Below are positions 20,807 to 29,816 of a stretch of DNA of 64,000 nucleotides, piece by piece. A program made the translations under genes and the position numbers. This stretch comes from Leucobacter luti. Its GTDB lineage: Bacteria; Actinomycetota; Actinomycetes; Actinomycetales; Microbacteriaceae. The notes under the pieces were generated by a model. It searched no databases, was not told where the DNA came from, and was given only the letters and a program-made list of their open reading frames with translations. The first letter of the stretch is position 1, and each line of letters opens with the position of its first letter. The DNA lies in contig NZ_CP080492.1 in assembly GCF_019464495.1 (NCBI RefSeq), forward strand, positions 2,852,001 through 2,916,000. The letters run 5' to 3'.

Positions 20807-21805
20807 GCGGGCTTCTCCTCGGCCCACCCGTCCGCGAGTAGTGCGTGGAATGTGTGCTCGGTGCCAGCTGAACGGAGTTCGCCATATGCCGCACGGTCGT
20901 CACCCGTCCCACCGTCGCCGGCGCGCACGTGCCAGATCACCGCGTTCAGCGCCAGCCGTGCGAGCACGAGTGCGCGATACGCGCGGCGCTCTGCCTCTGC
21001 AAAGGAAGAGCCGCCTCCCATCCTGCGGCGACCGCGTCGACTGCGGCCCTCGGATCATCCGTGTGCCGCGCGAGGTAGGCAGCTGCAATTGCGGGCTCGG
21101 CCACGCGCCACCCCACCAACATGTCGTCGAAGTCAATGAACGCGGCGATCCCGCCGTCCGCGTCCGCGAGCACGTTCGAATCGTGGAGGTCCTGGTGCAC
21201 GAGTGTGTTGGGGAGCTCCGCGGCAACGGGAGTCACGACGCGCGCCAGGAGATCGAGTGCGCTCGCCGCAATCTCGGCGATTGTGGCATCTGTGATCCGG
21301 GGAGGTGTGCCGTGATCGTCTCCGCCGTCGTGTGCGCGGCCCACGGATGCTGGATCGGGCGCGGCGGGCGCTGTGCTCCGACGAGCGTCGCCTGGAGCCG
21401 CGCGGCGGCGGAGCCAAGGGCATGACCGAACGCGACAGTATCGAGCTGTTCACCGAGCTCACCGTATGGCGTCCCTGCGATCCACTCGCTGACCGTGATG
21501 GCCACCTCGCCACCGTTGTGGGTGATCGTCCCGACGATGGTGCCGTCGCGTGCTGGCAGAGTCGACGGCACAGGGTGACCCTGGGCGCTCAGGCGCGAGG
21601 CCACCGCCGCCCGCCAGCGTTGCACGGCAAGTTCTTTGGGGGAGGAAGCCTGCAACTTGACGGCGACCTCGCGGGCGCCAATTGTGGCGTGGAACGTGCT
21701 GGCGAGTTCACTGCCGAGTGGCACGAGCGGTTCGGAGGCCTTCAGGCCGTGAGTTTCCGCGAGCAGACGCGCGGCCTCGCGCGGGGTGAGGGTGAGAGTG
21801 TGCAT
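20803..21805 (-). pseudogene. APH-type phosphotransferase (hydroxylysine-kinase-like), two frameshifts
   Basis: Kinase of the aminoglycoside phosphotransferase/choline kinase superfamily. The first frame gives the N-lobe (MHTLTLTPREAARLLAETHG, lysine in REVAVKLQ). The second frame gives the catalytic loop LVHQDLHDSNVLAD and the Mg-binding IDFDDM. The third frame gives the C-terminal helices (AEAERRAYRALVLARLALNA) and stop. One added base in GGGG at 21299-21302 and one in AAA at 21001-21003 restore a continuous 334-residue protein. Start ATG 21805 has GGAGG. It is divergent from a phospho-lyase-like aminotransferase, so it may phosphorylate an amino alcohol or hydroxy-amino acid. Confidence 0.8.
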
Positions 21806-21842
21806 GCCGCCTCCGACTGTGGTGGGGCGCCTAGCGCCAGTA

Positions 21843-21853
21843 TTGGTGACCAA
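21843..21853. promoter_or_regulatory. Palindromic operator TTGGTGACCAA (copy 1)
   Basis: Odd palindrome TTGGT-G-ACCAA in the divergent promoter region between the kinase gene and the aminotransferase. The identical 13-mer TATTGGTGACCAA recurs 42 bp away. TGGT...ACCA is the usual half-site type for GntR/FadR-subfamily regulators, and one is encoded here. Confidence 0.75.
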
Positions 21854-21884
21854 TCACGGGACAATTCCCTAAAAGTATCCTATA

Positions 21885-21895
21885 TTGGTGACCAA
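21885..21895. promoter_or_regulatory. Palindromic operator TTGGTGACCAA (copy 2)
   Basis: Second identical site, 42 bp (about four helical turns) from copy 1, on the side of the aminotransferase. It overlaps a TATATT that could act as a -10 box. Confidence 0.75.
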
Positions 21896-21932
21896 AGTTA
21901 CGATAGGGCACTCGTCGCAGAGGAGATCGCGG

Positions 21933-23297
21933 ATGACGCAGGACGCACGGGACACAGGCGCCGCCGGCACCACCGGGCAGCGATCCGTCATGGTCAACGG
22001 CTACGACGGATCCGCCGCTCCCGGCCTCAGTCCCGCGGAGCGCGAACTCATCGCCCGACGAGAGAACGTGCTCGGGCGTCCGTATCGGCTGTTCTACCGC
22101 GAACCCGTGCACGCGGTCCGCGCGAGTGGGGCGCACCTCTTCGACGCGAGTGGCGCAGACTTCCTCGATGCTTACAACAACGTCCCGGCTGTCGGGCACA
22201 GTAACTCGCGAGTTCAGGCAGCGGTGTCGGAGCAGCTAGGCACACTCAACACCCACACGAGATACCTCACCGATGGCGTGGTCGACTACGCGGAGCGGCT
22301 CACAGACCTCTTTCCCGCCCCGCTCACACAGGCGATCTTCGCGTGCACGGGCAGCGAGGCCGTCGATCTCGCGCTGCGCATTGCGCGCAGGGTCACCGGT
22401 GGTGAGGGCATCATCATCACCCGCAACGCCTACCACGGCACCACCACGGCGGCGGCGGCAATCTCGCCGAGCCTGGGGTCAGGCAATCCGATCCCAGACA
22501 CCGTCGCGCTCGTCGATGCCCCGGACTCGGTACGCGGACCGGGCGGGGCAGCGGCCGTCACGGAGTTCGCAGCGCAGATCTCCGCGGCAATTGCGGGCTT
22601 CGCAGCACGCGGGATCCCGTTCGCAGGCATGATCGTCGACTCGGTGCTGTCGAGCGACGGACTCCGGCTCGCGCCGCTCGGGTTTCTCGCGCGTGCAGCG
22701 GAACTCGTACGGGCGGCCGGGGGACTGTATATCGCAGACGAGGTGCAGCCGGGATTTGGCCGCACCGGATCGTGGTGGGGCTTCGAACGCCACGGCCTCG
22801 TGCCCGATCTCGCGGTGCTCGGCAAGCCGATGGGCAACGGTATGCCGATCTCGGCGGTGATCGGTTCGCCAGAGCTGTTCGACCGCTTCGGCGCGGAGGT
22901 GCGCTATTTCAATACGTTCGGCGGCAACCCGGTGAGCATCGCCGCGGCGAACGCGGTGCTGGATGAGATCGAGCAGCGCGAATTGCTCACTCACGCGGGC
23001 GCGGTGGGGGATGCGCTCGCGGCAGGAATCCGCGGGATCGCCGCGGGCTCCGAGCGTATCGCCGAGGTGCGCGGGGCAGGGTTGTTCCTGGCCGTAGAGT
23101 ACACACACGAGGGCTGGGAGCCAGATCCGGCTGCCGCGCTCGCTGTCGTCAATGGACTGCGTGAGCGCCGCATCCTGGTGAGCGCCTCTGGCACCCTCGA
23201 AAACGTGCTGAAGATCCGGCCGCCACTGGTGTTTGACACGGTGGACGCGGAGCGGTTCCTTACGGGCTTCGCCGAGGTCACGCGCGAGCTGGGGTAG
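21933..23297 (+). CDS. Class III aminotransferase-fold enzyme, probable phospho-lyase (ETNPPL/PHYKPL-like)
   Basis: 454-residue PLP enzyme. LDAYNNVPAVGHSNSRVQAA and LNTHTRYLTDGVVDYAERL closely follow the AGXT2L family, whose human members split phosphoethanolamine or 5-phosphohydroxylysine by beta-elimination. CTGSEAVDLALRIAR, the ADEVQPGFGRTGSWWGFE aspartate and the PLP lysine in VLGKPMGNGMP are intact. ATG 21933 has AGGAGA; the longer frame from 21885 would begin inside operator 2. Divergent from a kinase and a GntR regulator: a phosphorylate-then-eliminate pathway for an amino alcohol is the best reading. A plain transaminase remains possible. Confidence 0.85.
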   Translation: MTQDARDTGAAGTTGQRSVMVNGYDGSAAPGLSPAERELIARRENVLGRPYRLFYREPVHAVRASGAHLFDASGADFLDAYNNVPAVGHSNSRVQAAVSEQLGTLNTHTRYLTDGVVDYAERLTDLFPAPLTQAIFACTGSEAVDLALRIARRVTGGEGIIITRNAYHGTTTAAAAISPSLGSGNPIPDTVALVDAPDSVRGPGGAAAVTEFAAQISAAIAGFAARGIPFAGMIVDSVLSSDGLRLAPLGFLARAAELVRAAGGLYIADEVQPGFGRTGSWWGFERHGLVPDLAVLGKPMGNGMPISAVIGSPELFDRFGAEVRYFNTFGGNPVSIAAANAVLDEIEQRELLTHAGAVGDALAAGIRGIAAGSERIAEVRGAGLFLAVEYTHEGWEPDPAAALAVVNGLRERRILVSASGTLENVLKIRPPLVFDTVDAERFLTGFAEVTRELG

Positions 23298-23306
23298 CCT
23301 CCGTAC

Positions 23307-23350
23307 ACACAACAGCGGAGGCCAGGCAGATGCCTGACCCCCGCTGTTGT
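23307..23350. terminator. Bidirectional terminator
   Basis: ACAACAGCGG (23307-23316) pairs with CCGCTGTTGT (23341-23350); an inner AGGCA/TGCCT pair lengthens the stem. It lies between the convergent aminotransferase and Bax-inhibitor genes. Confidence 0.8.
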
Positions 23351-23378
23351 AGTGCTGCGTGTGAAACGCAGTCGCGTG

Positions 23379-24203
23379 TTAGTCGCCGCGCAGGATCGCG
23401 AGGATGCGCAGAATCTCGACGTAGAGCCAGATCAGCGTGACCATCAGGCCGAAAGCGGCAGACCATGCCCACTTCTCCGGCACGCGGTTGCGCACGCCGT
23501 TCTGGATCAGCTCGAAGTCCATGACGAGTGAGTACGCCGCGAGCAGTACTGCGAGCACACCGATGGCGACGCCCAACCAACCCGAACGCATACCCCAGGG
23601 GCTGTCAGTGAGGTTGAAGATCACGAGCACGAAGTTTACGAGCGAGAACGCGGCGTAACCTACGATCGCAACAAGGAAGATCTTGGTCATGCGCGGGCTC
23701 GTGCGCACCTTGCCGCTGCGGAACAGCAGCAGCGTGACACCGAACACGGAGAGCGTGCCAATGATCGCCTGCGACACAATCCCGGACCACTGTGACTCAA
23801 AAATCCCGGAGATCCCGCCGAGGAACACACCCTGGAACACGGCATAGAGCACGATGAGCGGGACGCTCGGTTCCTTCTTGAAGGAGTTCACGAGTCCGAG
23901 CACCAGGCCGACGATCGCGGCCGGCAGCGCGAGGACCGGCATGAACCAGCCCACTGCACCAAACGCGAGCACGATGACAAAGAGGAGCACCGTCTTCGAG
24001 ATCGTGTTTTCGTAGGTCATCGGCTTATCCGAGGGGGCGATGACGGGCGGTTGCTCGGCACCAAAGCCAGCCTCAGAGGCCGGGGTGTCGATCCCCGGTC
24101 GCTGCGTCTGGGCAGCTGGCTGGTCGTAAATGCGGCGCAACTCATCAGCGCTGAGGGTCTTGCCGTTCAGTGCTGGGTTCTTGCTGAGAGCCGGGTTGCT
24201 CAT
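23379..24203 (-). CDS. Bax inhibitor-1 / YccA family membrane protein
   Basis: 274-residue protein with a cytosolic N-terminal 75 residues (MSNPALSKNPALNGKTLSAD) followed by seven hydrophobic helices. IFNLTDSPWGMRSGWLG and the ending SLVMDFELIQNGVRNRVPEK-W are the actinobacterial Bax-inhibitor-1-like (DUF4870-free YccA) pattern. Family members are Ca2+/H+-leak channels or protease-linked proteins (E. coli YccA binds FtsH); the function here is unknown. ATG with a ggAAAGGATcc Shine-Dalgarno. It stands alone. Confidence 0.88.
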   Translation of the reverse strand: MSNPALSKNPALNGKTLSADELRRIYDQPAAQTQRPGIDTPASEAGFGAEQPPVIAPSDKPMTYENTISKTVLLFVIVLAFGAVGWFMPVLALPAAIVGLVLGLVNSFKKEPSVPLIVLYAVFQGVFLGGISGIFESQWSGIVSQAIIGTLSVFGVTLLLFRSGKVRTSPRMTKIFLVAIVGYAAFSLVNFVLVIFNLTDSPWGMRSGWLGVAIGVLAVLLAAYSLVMDFELIQNGVRNRVPEKWAWSAAFGLMVTLIWLYVEILRILAILRGD

Positions 24204-24342
24204 GCGTCGGGATCCTTTCCTGGCGTATGGATTGTGTCCAGCCTATCGATCGACGGCTTCGCAGCGGCTGTGACTTTGAGTCCTGTTCGTGCAGGGCGTA
24301 CCTCAGAGAAACTGCGGCAGTCCACGCACAACCGCGGTGCCC

Positions 24343-24348
24343 TACGCT
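24343..24348 (+). promoter_or_regulatory. -10 box for a leaderless GDPD transcript
   Basis: TACGCT ends 7 nt before the first base of the ATG at 24355, the same geometry as at rarD, guaB3 and two genes near 47.4-47.9 kb. Confidence 0.45.
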
Positions 24349-24354
24349 TGAGGT

Positions 24355-25383
24355 ATGTCAACGCGTGCGGCCCGAGGCCCGCTCATCATCGGGCACCGTG
24401 GTGCGCCTGGATATCGCCCGGAGCACAGCGCGGCGGCGTACCGGCTCGCATTTGAATTGGGGGCCGATGCTGTGGAGCCTGACATCGTCGTGTCAAGCGA
24501 CGGAGTGCTCGTGGTGCGCCACGAGAACGAGATCTCCGGCACCACAAACGTCGCAGATCACCCTGAATTCGCGTCGCGCCGCACGACGAAGACGGTGGAT
24601 GGAACGAAGCACACCGGTTGGTTTGCGGAGGACTTCACCTGGGCTGAGCTGGCAACGCTGCGCTGCCGTGAGCGGCTCTCAAAGGTGCGCCCAGACAATC
24701 GGGACTACAACGATACCGAGCCGATTCTCCGACTGCGAGACGTGCTGAGGATTGTCGAAGAGGAGGGGGCGCGCGCGAACCGGGAGTTTCGCGTCGTCAT
24801 CGAAATCAAGCACGCGCATTTCTTGCTGCAAGCTGGCTATGACATTGGGTCGCTGCTGCTCTCAGAGCTGGCAGAGACCGGATGGAACGAGCGCCCGGAT
24901 CAGCTGATCATCGAGTCGTTCGAACTCGGGGTGCTTGAGAGTCTGAGCCGCGCGCGCGTGCGCTCGACTCTGGTGTATCTCACCGAGCGGTTTGGCACGC
25001 CGCCTGACGAGCCGCGGCCAGGTCGCCCGTCACGCAGCTACAGCTGGTACCGCAGTGATGCAGGGCTCGACTTTCTTGCGCAGCGGGTGGATGGGATCAG
25101 CGTGGCCAAGGGCAACCTGATTCGCGTGAACGCGCTGGGGCGTGCGACCGGCCCAACGGATCTTGTCGCTCGCGCACACGCCCGGGGCTTACTCGTGTAC
25201 ACCTGGACCTTGCGACCGGAGAATCGCTACCTGAACGTCAAGTTCCAAACCTCGCTTCGCGGGACGGAGTGGGGAGATTGGCAGAGCGAGTTTGGGCTGA
25301 TTGTCGATTCCGGTGTTGATGGCATATTCGTCGATCACCCGGATCTCGGCGTCGCGATCCGCGAGGCAGGATTCGCGACGTAG
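24355..25383 (+). CDS. Glycerophosphodiester phosphodiesterase
   Basis: 342-residue GDPD that hydrolyses glycerophosphodiesters to glycerol-3-phosphate and an alcohol. Catalytic motifs: IGHRGAPGYRPEHSAAA (general acid/base His and Glu), ADAVEPDIVVSSDGVLVVRHE (metal ligands and second His). RVVIEIKHAHFLL and YTWTLRPENRYLNV complete the barrel, and the ending is DGIFVDHPD. No signal peptide is seen, so it is cytosolic. The insertion TTNVADHPEFASRRTTKTVDG fits the UgpQ-like long subgroup. Probably leaderless (TACGCT at 24343). Confidence 0.92.
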   Translation: MSTRAARGPLIIGHRGAPGYRPEHSAAAYRLAFELGADAVEPDIVVSSDGVLVVRHENEISGTTNVADHPEFASRRTTKTVDGTKHTGWFAEDFTWAELATLRCRERLSKVRPDNRDYNDTEPILRLRDVLRIVEEEGARANREFRVVIEIKHAHFLLQAGYDIGSLLLSELAETGWNERPDQLIIESFELGVLESLSRARVRSTLVYLTERFGTPPDEPRPGRPSRSYSWYRSDAGLDFLAQRVDGISVAKGNLIRVNALGRATGPTDLVARAHARGLLVYTWTLRPENRYLNVKFQTSLRGTEWGDWQSEFGLIVDSGVDGIFVDHPDLGVAIREAGFAT

Positions 25384-25421
25384 CCGCGATCGCCGGGGCC
25401 GCGAGTGTTCTGCGCGCGAAC

Positions 25422-26416
25422 TTACTCGGCAGTCCCAACGCACTCGCCCACGAGGTTGCGTTCAATGAGCTGACGCAGCTCGACTCCGCGGAACCCGCGA
25501 TCGAGGAGGAAGCCGAGTTTCGCGATCCCCGCCTCAAGCGTGAGATCTGAGCCGTCGATGATTCCTGCCCCCGCGAGTTCCTGACCAACGGCGTAGCGAG
25601 AGAAGTCAACGCCCCCTGTAGCGCACTGCGTGATCGCGACGACCGGCAACTCCGCGCTGAGCTCGCGCAGCGCGCTCGCCATTCCGGGGCGCGCCATCGG
25701 CCCGTTCCCACTGCCGTAGCACTCCAGGATCAGGCCGTCTGGACGGCCGCCAACGGCAGAGCGGACATCATCAGCGGTGATACTCGGCACGAAGCGCAGG
25801 GCGAGGATCCGAGCCGGCGCCGCAAGTTCCGGCTCCGGGTCGGCCGGGATTCCCCTCGCAGCGGGGGCCAGCGGTGACTCGGCCCGGAAGGCGGTGCGGG
25901 CGCGGCTGTCGTGCTTTGTGGCGCGGACAGCGGGCAATAGCTTCCCCCGAACGCGATCGCGACAGGTGAGCCTGGTGCCGCCCGCACCGAAGCGCGGATA
26001 GCGAGCGTGAGATTCTCACGCGCGTCCGTGTCCGCTGCTCCGTGCGGCAGCTGGCTTCCAGTGATGACCACTGGCACGCCGAGGTCGCCGAGCTCGAAGG
26101 CGAGCCTGGCCGCGGTGTACGCGAGGGTGTCGGTGCCGTGTGTGATTACGACGCCGCGGGGCCGGTGAGTGCGGACACGGGCGCGGATCGCGCGCGCGAT
26201 TTTCGGCGCGGTCTCCGTGTCGGCGTTTGCGCTGTCGATGGGTGGCAGCAGGTGGTTGATTCGGGCCTGGATGCCGAGTGGCGCACAGATCACCCCGACG
26301 AGCTGCTCCAGAATCTCCGGGAAATCTGGATCGGGCGCGAGCCCTCGATCTGTCTCGCGCATCCCGATCGTGCCTCCGGTCGCGAAGACGAGTACGGATG
26401 GCGCAGGCGTAGACAT
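25422..26416 (-). pseudogene. L-asparaginase, one frameshift
   Basis: Type I-like asparaginase, hydrolysing asparagine to aspartate and ammonia. ATG 26416 gives APSVLVFATGGTIGMRE with the first catalytic threonine; THGTDTLAYTAARLAFEL carries the second Thr-Asp pair. The frame breaks after VAIAFGG and resumes in another frame as LLPAVRATKHDSRARTAF to the end, with LECYGSGNGP. Adding one C to CCCCC at 25944-25948 (+ strand) restores AFGGKLLPAVRATKHDS, the family sequence, and a 331-residue protein. No signal peptide. Confidence 0.88.
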
Positions 26417-26502
26417 GGGTCCATTCTGGCGGATCGCGGCGTGCGCTGCGAGTTGCTCCTTGAGCCAAGACATAAGAATTGTGGACACTGTCAAAAAATG
26501 AC

Positions 26503-26531
26503 TTGTCTCGATCGCGCCAACCGTCTAGGAT
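26503..26531 (+). promoter_or_regulatory. Promoter of the Ig-repeat surface protein
   Basis: TTGTCT (26503-26508), 17-bp spacer, TAGGAT (26526-26531). The expected start near 26538 falls on a GTG that is in frame with the protein, so a leaderless form starting at 26538 is possible beside the ATG at 26589. Confidence 0.65.
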
Positions 26532-26588
26532 TTTTCCGTGCGCTGCTTGATCGTCGGCCGTTGCACCTTTCGGGTTCGGGGGAAACCA

Positions 26589-29500
26589 ATGACGCAGTCT
26601 CAGCTGTCCGGTGCGCGCGCACGACGCACGCAACACACTCACCGAGTGTTCACAATGCTGCTGGGGGTGGTGCTCGCCGCCGCCACGCTCGGCATGACGC
26701 CGGTGCTGCCTGTCGCTGCGGCGCAAGCCGTTGCACGTCAGGCGCCGGACACACCGGGCGCAGAAACGCGCGCGCCCGGGTCTGACGCCGCGGCCGATGC
26801 CGACACCGACGGCGAAGAGTCTGTGACGACGGTCCAACGTCACACGTCGGCGCAGGCGAGGGCCGCGAACTATCGCACGGTCACCTTCAGCACGCTCACC
26901 CCTGCCAGCACCCGCGAATTTGTGGTGCCACCAGGGGTCACTTCGCTGAGCGTGGAAGCGCAGGGCGGATCAGGATCTCTCGTTGCGAGCAACGCAAACG
27001 CTACTCCGGGCAGTGGTGCATACGTCACGTCCACTATTCCGGTGACCCCGGGCCAGACGTACTACCTCACGGCTGGCGGAAACGCGGTTCGCGAGGCCCC
27101 TGGAGCAGGCGGCGGAGCGGCGGGCACCGCGATCGAGGGGCTGCACCTGCCCAGCGCCGGTGGTGGCGGGGGTGCCTCTGATCTGCGACTGGGAAGCATG
27201 GCGCTCGCTGCGCGCGTGCTCGTTGCCGGCGGCGGCGGTGGCGCAGCCAGCCAGATCGGCGCGATAGGTGGTTCTGCTGGGGGCGTCACCGGTGGTGCCG
27301 GTCTCACCGCTGGCGGCTGCGATGAGGCGAACGCCGGGGGCGGCACCGCTGTCAGCGGCGGCCTCCCTGGCGGATCCTGCACAGGCACCGCGGGACAGGC
27401 TGGGAGTTTTGGGGCGGGCGGCGCCCCTGGCTATCGGGCGAGCGGGAACAACGTCGGCGGAGGCGGTGGCGGTGGCTGGTATGGCGGTGGCGGCGGGAGC
27501 CCCTTCGGCGGCGGCGGCGCCGGATCAAGCTACGTGGTACCCGAGGCGCTGGGGACAAGCTACTCAGTTGGGCCGCTGGCCGCAGAACCGTTCGTGCGGG
27601 TCAGCTATCAGATGCCGCTGCCCGCCTTGATGACGCTCAATATTTCTGCCTCCAAATTGCTGGCAGACGGTCAATCGCAACTGACGGCCAACCTGAGGGT
27701 CACAGACGAAAACAAACAGCCGATCACTGAGGAAACGATTGAGTTTGAGAGCAGCGATCCGGGACAGCAGATCTCCAGCGTCACGAACCACCGTGACGGC
27801 AACTACTCTGTGACGGTGACCGCGAGCACCCGCCTTGGCGTCGCGCAGCTCACTGTGCGCAACGTCTCGGCGGGCCCCAGCTACACGTTCGGGATCCAGA
27901 TCACCCAGATTGCAGGCCCAGCGGCAGTGGTAGTGCTGGAGCCACTGACGTCCACGATCATCGGGGATGGAACCGTAACGGTGCCGCTGGTCGCGACGGT
28001 GAGTGACGCGTACGGTCATCCGGTCTCCGGACAGTCCGTTGCGCTGAGAAGCAGCGATCCTGGGCACCAGATCAGTGCCGTCACCGATAACGGCAGCGGT
28101 GAGTACTCCGCGACGCTCACTTCAAGCACGACACCGGGAACAGCTGAGATCACCGCGACCGTTGGTGAGGCGCCGAATGTGCTGCTGGCGCGCGCACAGA
28201 TCATTCAACGCGTGGGGCCGGTGGCGACGGCCACCGTCTCGCTCGACCCTGCCTCGATGGTGGCAGACGGAGTCAGCACCACCACCGGGACCGTGCAACT
28301 GCGAGACGCCAGCGGCAACCCGCTGGCTAGTGAGCCGCTGTCCATTAGCACCAGCGACCCGGGCCAGCTCGTCAAAGATATCCTCGACAACGGAGACGGC
28401 AGCTACACCTTTACAGTGGTGGCCTCGGAAACGGTCGGGACAGCAGAGGTTCGGGTAGGCGCCCTGTCGGTGCCAGGGGTTGCGGCAACGGCAACGCTGA
28501 CCCAGACGGTCGGCCCGGTTGCCGCGGTGGACGTGACACTGGATCCGGCAACGCTTGTCGCGGACGGGGCCGCGACCACCACGGCCACGGTGCGGGTGAG
28601 TGATGCACAGCACCGCGGCCTCGCCGGGAAGACGGTGACGGTGACGAGTTCTGATCCGGATCAGCAGCTCGCGGCGGTCACAGATCGCGGCGATGGCACC
28701 TACACGGTCGAGCTCACAGCCTCAGAAGCTGTGGGGGCCGCGACGATTACTGCGGCAGTCGGCACAACTGCTGGCACGGCAACGCTCACCCAGACTGTCG
28801 GGCCGGCGGTGTCCGTCGACGTGGCGTTGGATCCGGCAACGCTCGTAGCGGACGGGGCAGCAACGACGGCAGCGACCGTTCGTGTCGCCGATGCGCAGGG
28901 GCGCCCGCTCGCTGGTGAGACCGTGACGCTCACGAGCTCCGATCCGGAGCAGGGAATTGGTGCGGTGACCGACAACGGTGACGGCAGCTACACGGCCCAG
29001 CTCACGGCCTCCGCAGCGGTGGGCGCTGCGACGATTACGGCAAACGTAGGATCCGCATCAGGCGTGGCGACACTCACACAGGCGGCGGGGAGCCCGGATC
29101 CTGCTCGCTCCGAGTTGACACTCTCCGCCGGCTCGATCCTGGCGGACGGGAAAGAGGAGACTGAGATCACCGTGCGGCCGCGTGATGCGCAGGGCCGACC
29201 GCTTCCCGCCACGGCCCTTGGGCTCTCCTCCACGGATGCCGGGCAGCGACTCGGGGCATTCGAGGAGGTCGAGCCAGGTGTCTTCACTGCGACGGTGCGT
29301 GCCTCCACCAGAGTAGGGACGTCGACGCTCACCGTGCGGACCACCGTGCAGCCGATCCAGCCGGTGATTCCACCTGAGGAGCGGAGCGCTGCAGCGCTTG
29401 TGCGCAACGCTCCCGGCATCGCGCGCGCGACTGTCGGAGCCGGGAGCCCGGTGCCGACCGCAGGGGTGCTTGGCGAGATCACGCTGACCCAGACCGCGCC

Positions 29501-29687
29501 GAAGGTGACGCCGGTGGATCCTGCGCAGCCCGTCAAGCCGCCCGCTTCCGCTCCCGCTCCCGCTTCCGCTCCCGCGCTCGCCGCGACCGGGGCCGATTCC
29601 GGGGCAGCGCTCGGCTGGATAGCTGCGTTGGTGCTCGCGGCAGGAGCCGCCGCGCTGCTGGGGCGGCGCGTGCGCCGGCGCGAGTAG
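26589..29687 (+). CDS. Large secreted cell-wall protein: Gly-rich domain, six Ig-like (Big_1/invasin-type) repeats, LAATG sorting signal
   Basis: 1032 residues. Signal peptide about residues 1-45 (hydrophobic MLLGVVLAAATLGM, cleavage after PVAAAQA). A glycine-rich beta domain covers about 110-345. Six Ig-like repeats of about 97 residues start near residues 356, 457, 557, 656, 753 and 850; each has an ADG opening, a central SSDPxQ and an NGDGSYT-like strand. Repeats 4 and 5 are nearly identical. The C-terminus has proline/alanine spacer, LAATG (about 997), a hydrophobic helix and RRVRRRE: a class E sortase-type anchor. Likely adhesin or surface-layer protein. ATG 26589 with GGGGGA. Confidence 0.88.
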   Translation: MTQSQLSGARARRTQHTHRVFTMLLGVVLAAATLGMTPVLPVAAAQAVARQAPDTPGAETRAPGSDAAADADTDGEESVTTVQRHTSAQARAANYRTVTFSTLTPASTREFVVPPGVTSLSVEAQGGSGSLVASNANATPGSGAYVTSTIPVTPGQTYYLTAGGNAVREAPGAGGGAAGTAIEGLHLPSAGGGGGASDLRLGSMALAARVLVAGGGGGAASQIGAIGGSAGGVTGGAGLTAGGCDEANAGGGTAVSGGLPGGSCTGTAGQAGSFGAGGAPGYRASGNNVGGGGGGGWYGGGGGSPFGGGGAGSSYVVPEALGTSYSVGPLAAEPFVRVSYQMPLPALMTLNISASKLLADGQSQLTANLRVTDENKQPITEETIEFESSDPGQQISSVTNHRDGNYSVTVTASTRLGVAQLTVRNVSAGPSYTFGIQITQIAGPAAVVVLEPLTSTIIGDGTVTVPLVATVSDAYGHPVSGQSVALRSSDPGHQISAVTDNGSGEYSATLTSSTTPGTAEITATVGEAPNVLLARAQIIQRVGPVATATVSLDPASMVADGVSTTTGTVQLRDASGNPLASEPLSISTSDPGQLVKDILDNGDGSYTFTVVASETVGTAEVRVGALSVPGVAATATLTQTVGPVAAVDVTLDPATLVADGAATTTATVRVSDAQHRGLAGKTVTVTSSDPDQQLAAVTDRGDGTYTVELTASEAVGAATITAAVGTTAGTATLTQTVGPAVSVDVALDPATLVADGAATTAATVRVADAQGRPLAGETVTLTSSDPEQGIGAVTDNGDGSYTAQLTASAAVGAATITANVGSASGVATLTQAAGSPDPARSELTLSAGSILADGKEETEITVRPRDAQGRPLPATALGLSSTDAGQRLGAFEEVEPGVFTATVRASTRVGTSTLTVRTTVQPIQPVIPPEERSAAALVRNAPGIARATVGAGSPVPTAGVLGEITLTQTAPKVTPVDPAQPVKPPASAPAPASAPALAATGADSGAALGWIAALVLAAGAAALLGRRVRRRE

Positions 29688-29699
29688 CGTCGCGGCGGG

Positions 29700-29745
29700 A
29701 ACGGGTCACTGATCTTGGGCATTGTGCCGGGATCAGTGGCCCGTT
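29700..29745 (+). terminator. Terminator after the surface protein
   Basis: AACGGGTCACTGATC (29700-29714) pairs with GATCAGTGGCCCGTT (29731-29745) with one G-U wobble, followed by TGCG. Confidence 0.82.
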
Positions 29746-29800
29746 TGCGTCATGGCGGCGGGAAGTCGCGGGCGTCGATCTGAAAGTCAGTGGTGCCGCC

Positions 29801-29806
29801 TAGACT
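29801..29806 (+). promoter_or_regulatory. -10 box of pcrA
   Basis: TAGACT 11 nt before the pcrA ATG; a start near 29813 leaves a leader of only about 4 nt, so the transcript is nearly leaderless although TGGAG lies in the DNA. Confidence 0.45.
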
Positions 29807-29816
29807 GGAGCACACA

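Noticed and set aside
26538..26588. Extended N-terminus of the Ig-repeat protein from GTG 26538
   Set aside because: The promoter puts the transcript start on this GTG so a leaderless form is possible, but ATG 26589 has a Shine-Dalgarno and gives a normal signal peptide; kept as an alternative only.
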